A DNA stretch of 7,250 bases, taken from Oscillospiraceae bacterium (GTDB taxonomy: Bacteria > Bacillota_A > Clostridia > Oscillospirales > Ruminococcaceae). The stretch is taken from assembly GCA_900766795.1 (NCBI GenBank), contig CAAFWX010000352.1, forward strand, positions 1 to 7,250, written 5' to 3'. Both the position numbers and the translations under genes were made by a program. Of this stretch, positions 5,455 through 7,250 are shown in pieces; position 1 is the stretch's first letter, and every line of letters begins with the position of its first letter. The notes under the pieces are model-generated. The model was not told the DNA's origin and ran no database searches. It was given only the letters and a program-made list of their open reading frames with translations.

Positions 5455-7250
5455 ATGTACCTTAATGACAGCATTAACCATGATGTAATATCAAAGATGA
5501 CAACTCCGCAGTTAAAGGCTTTGTGCAGGGAGCTGCGGAGTACAATTCTGCATACGGTCACCGAGAATGGCGGACACCTTGCATCAAATCTCGGTACGGT
5601 GGAGCTTACAGTGGCGCTTCATGCGGTGTTTGACGTGCGCGGCGGCGACAGGCTGCTGTGGGACGTGGGACATCAGGCGTATGCGCACAAGCTTCTTACG
5701 GGGCGCTTTTCGCGCTTTGGCACGCTTCGCCAAAAAGACGGAATTTCGGGCTTCACCCGCAGAAACGAGAGCGAATACGATTCGTTTGTTTCGGGGCACA
5801 GCAGCACGTCTGTGTCCGCTGCCTATGGAATTGCCGCAGCAATGCGGCTTAACGGCAATAACGGCTCGGTGGCGGCGGTTATCGGCGACGGGGCGCTTAC
5901 GGGCGGCATGGCATACGAGGGCTTGAACAACGCGGGCAAAAGCAGCGCTCCGCTGACGCTTGTGCTGAACGATAATGCAATGTCCATAAGCAAAAGCACG
6001 GGTGCGCTGGCGCTGTATCTTGCGCAGGTGCGCTCCACGCGGCGCTATTACACCACAAAGGAGCATGTAAAGTCTGCGCTTTCCGCTGTTCCGTTTGTCG
6101 GAAGCAGGCTGGAGCACGCCGTGCGCAGTGCAAAGAGTATCGTAAAAGACGCGCTTTACGACAACAGTAATCTTTTTGAAAACCTCGGCTTCTCCTATAT
6201 CGGACCCGTGGACGGACACAATCTTGAGGAGCTGATTGAAGCTTTGTCGGTGGCGAAGCTTTCGGGGAAGCCCTGCGTTGTCCACGTTTTCACCCAAAAG
6301 GGAAAGGGCTGGAAGCCCGCAGAGGAAAACCCCGGAGAGTATCACGCGGTTTCTCCGAAAAATACCGCGCCCGCACCCGCGCTCACCTATTCCGAGGTTT
6401 TCGGGCGGGAGCTTGAGCGGCTCGGAAAGAGCGACAGCCGAATCTGCGGCATAACCGCTGCGATGAAATATGCGACAGGGCTGAACTTTTTCAAGGATTC
6501 CTGCCCGACGCGCTTTTTTGACACAGGCATTGCCGAGCAGCATTCCGTCACCTTTGCGGCAGGGCTTGCGTCCGAGGGTATGCTTCCCGTGTTTGCGGTT
6601 TATTCGACGTTTTTGCAGCGCGGATTCGACCAAGTGATACACGACTGCGCGATTGAGAACACCCACATCACCCTTGCGATTGACCGCGCGGGATTTGTGG
6701 GCGAGGACGGCGAAACTCATCAGGGAATTTTTGATGTGCCCATGCTTCGGGCTATTCCCAACACCACGATATACTCTCCCGCTTCTTTCGAGGAGCTTCG
6801 GCTGTGCCTTAAGCGGGCGATATATGACACGAAGGGCGTTGCCTGCGTGCGCTACCCGAAAGGCGGCGAGAGCGGCAGCTTTGCGCCCGCCGCCGACTAT
6901 CACTTCACGAGCCGCGCGGGAGGCGTGCTCGTGGTGTCCTATGGCAGAATCTCGGCGCAGGCTTACGAAGCCGCCGAGGAAACCGGTGCGGATTTTCTTC
7001 GTCTTGTGCAGATAAATCCTATCCCGAAGAACCTGTTTGAGCGAATGCGCGGATATCGGCGCATTGTCGTTTTTGAAGAAGGCTCGGTGAGCGGCGGCGT
7101 CGGCGAGGGTATTCTGGCTGCACTCGCAGGAACAGGAGTTCGCGGCGAGGTCGTGGGAATCAGCGGATTTGTTCCCGCGGCAACTGTTGACGAGCAGCTT
7201 ATGATGTTCTCTCTCGATAAGCAGAGCATGATTTCAAAGCTTCGGGGCTG
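5455..7250 (+). CDS. dxs: 1-deoxy-D-xylulose-5-phosphate synthase (3' end at window edge)
   Basis: TPP-dependent enzyme that joins pyruvate and glyceraldehyde 3-phosphate into DXP with loss of CO2, the first step of the MEP isoprenoid pathway and a precursor step for thiamine and pyridoxal. The frame is open from the ATG at 5455 (GGAGG at 5445-5449, 5 nt upstream) to the window end, 598 codons. Key sites: GGHLASNLG with the catalytic His at residue 41; DVGHQAYAHK; the TPP motif GDGALTGG at 144-151 ending in LNDNAMS with N172/N174; IGPVDGHN; TGIAEQH with the catalytic Glu at 361; YSTFLQRGFDQ; DRAGFVGEDGETHQG; and VRYPKG with Arg466 for substrate phosphate. The C-terminus (GGVGEG, then SLDKQSMISKLRG) is typical of the last residues of the family. 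The final two bases are TG, so a TGA stop may fall on the next base. In related operons a tlyA-type rRNA methyltransferase gene follows. Confidence 0.97.
   Translation, partial: MYLNDSINHDVISKMTTPQLKALCRELRSTILHTVTENGGHLASNLGTVELTVALHAVFDVRGGDRLLWDVGHQAYAHKLLTGRFSRFGTLRQKDGISGFTRRNESEYDSFVSGHSSTSVSAAYGIAAAMRLNGNNGSVAAVIGDGALTGGMAYEGLNNAGKSSAPLTLVLNDNAMSISKSTGALALYLAQVRSTRRYYTTKEHVKSALSAVPFVGSRLEHAVRSAKSIVKDALYDNSNLFENLGFSYIGPVDGHNLEELIEALSVAKLSGKPCVVHVFTQKGKGWKPAEENPGEYHAVSPKNTAPAPALTYSEVFGRELERLGKSDSRICGITAAMKYATGLNFFKDSCPTRFFDTGIAEQHSVTFAAGLASEGMLPVFAVYSTFLQRGFDQVIHDCAIENTHITLAIDRAGFVGEDGETHQGIFDVPMLRAIPNTTIYSPASFEELRLCLKRAIYDTKGVACVRYPKGGESGSFAPAADYHFTSRAGGVLVVSYGRISAQAYEAAEETGADFLRLVQINPIPKNLFERMRGYRRIVVFEEGSVSGGVGEGILAALAGTGVRGEVVGISGFVPAATVDEQLMMFSLDKQSMISKLRG

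Noticed and set aside
5584..6903. Long open frame (439 codons) on the minus strand opposite dxs
   Set aside because: The + strand is an unambiguous full-length Dxs with all catalytic motifs. The antisense frame is an effect of codon bias in GC-rich coding DNA and shows no recognisable domain.

Overview
The window reads as an ordinary chromosomal housekeeping region of a low-to-mid GC Gram-positive bacterium, most likely a gut-type Clostridia member (Oscillospiraceae/Ruminococcaceae-like). This rests on gene order and protein style, not on a database search. Asp23-family gene, nusB, xseA, xseB, ispA, dxs is the classic Firmicutes order (compare Bacillus subtilis yqhY-nusB-folD-xseA-xseB-ispA-dxs). 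rsgA followed by thiN is the tail of another conserved Firmicutes cluster (rsgA-rpe-thiN). All supported genes are on the + strand.

Region 1 (1-1551) holds the 3' part of rsgA, a terminator-like hairpin, and thiN (thiamine pyrophosphokinase). The rpe gene that often lies between rsgA and thiN is absent. Region 2 (1552-1849) is the only long non-coding stretch. It holds a roughly 175-bp structured element with 15-nt terminal inverted repeats and three internal hairpins, then an intrinsic terminator, then a good extended -10 promoter with a strong ribosome binding site. Region 3 (1850 to the window end) is one tightly packed apparent operon: Asp23-family protein, nusB, xseA, xseB, ispA, a divergent-PAP2 (DUF212/YuiD-like) membrane protein, and dxs. 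Gaps are 24 nt or less and several genes overlap. folD, often present between nusB and xseA, is missing.

Functionally the operon joins transcription antitermination (NusB), exonuclease VII (XseA/XseB) and isoprenoid synthesis. Dxs makes DXP, which enters the MEP pathway; IspA condenses the resulting C5 units; the PAP2-like membrane protein between them may act on a lipid or isoprenoid phosphate, which is inference from position only. ThiN makes the thiamine diphosphate that Dxs needs, but the two genes appear to be in separate transcription units.

I see no phage, defence, CRISPR or other accessory system. The least explained item is the structured element at 1560-1734. It is most likely a dispersed palindromic or MITE-like repeat. 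Two of its hairpins carry near-identical ATGGAN hexaloops that match the known CsrA/RsmA loop consensus; this is worth checking but unproven.
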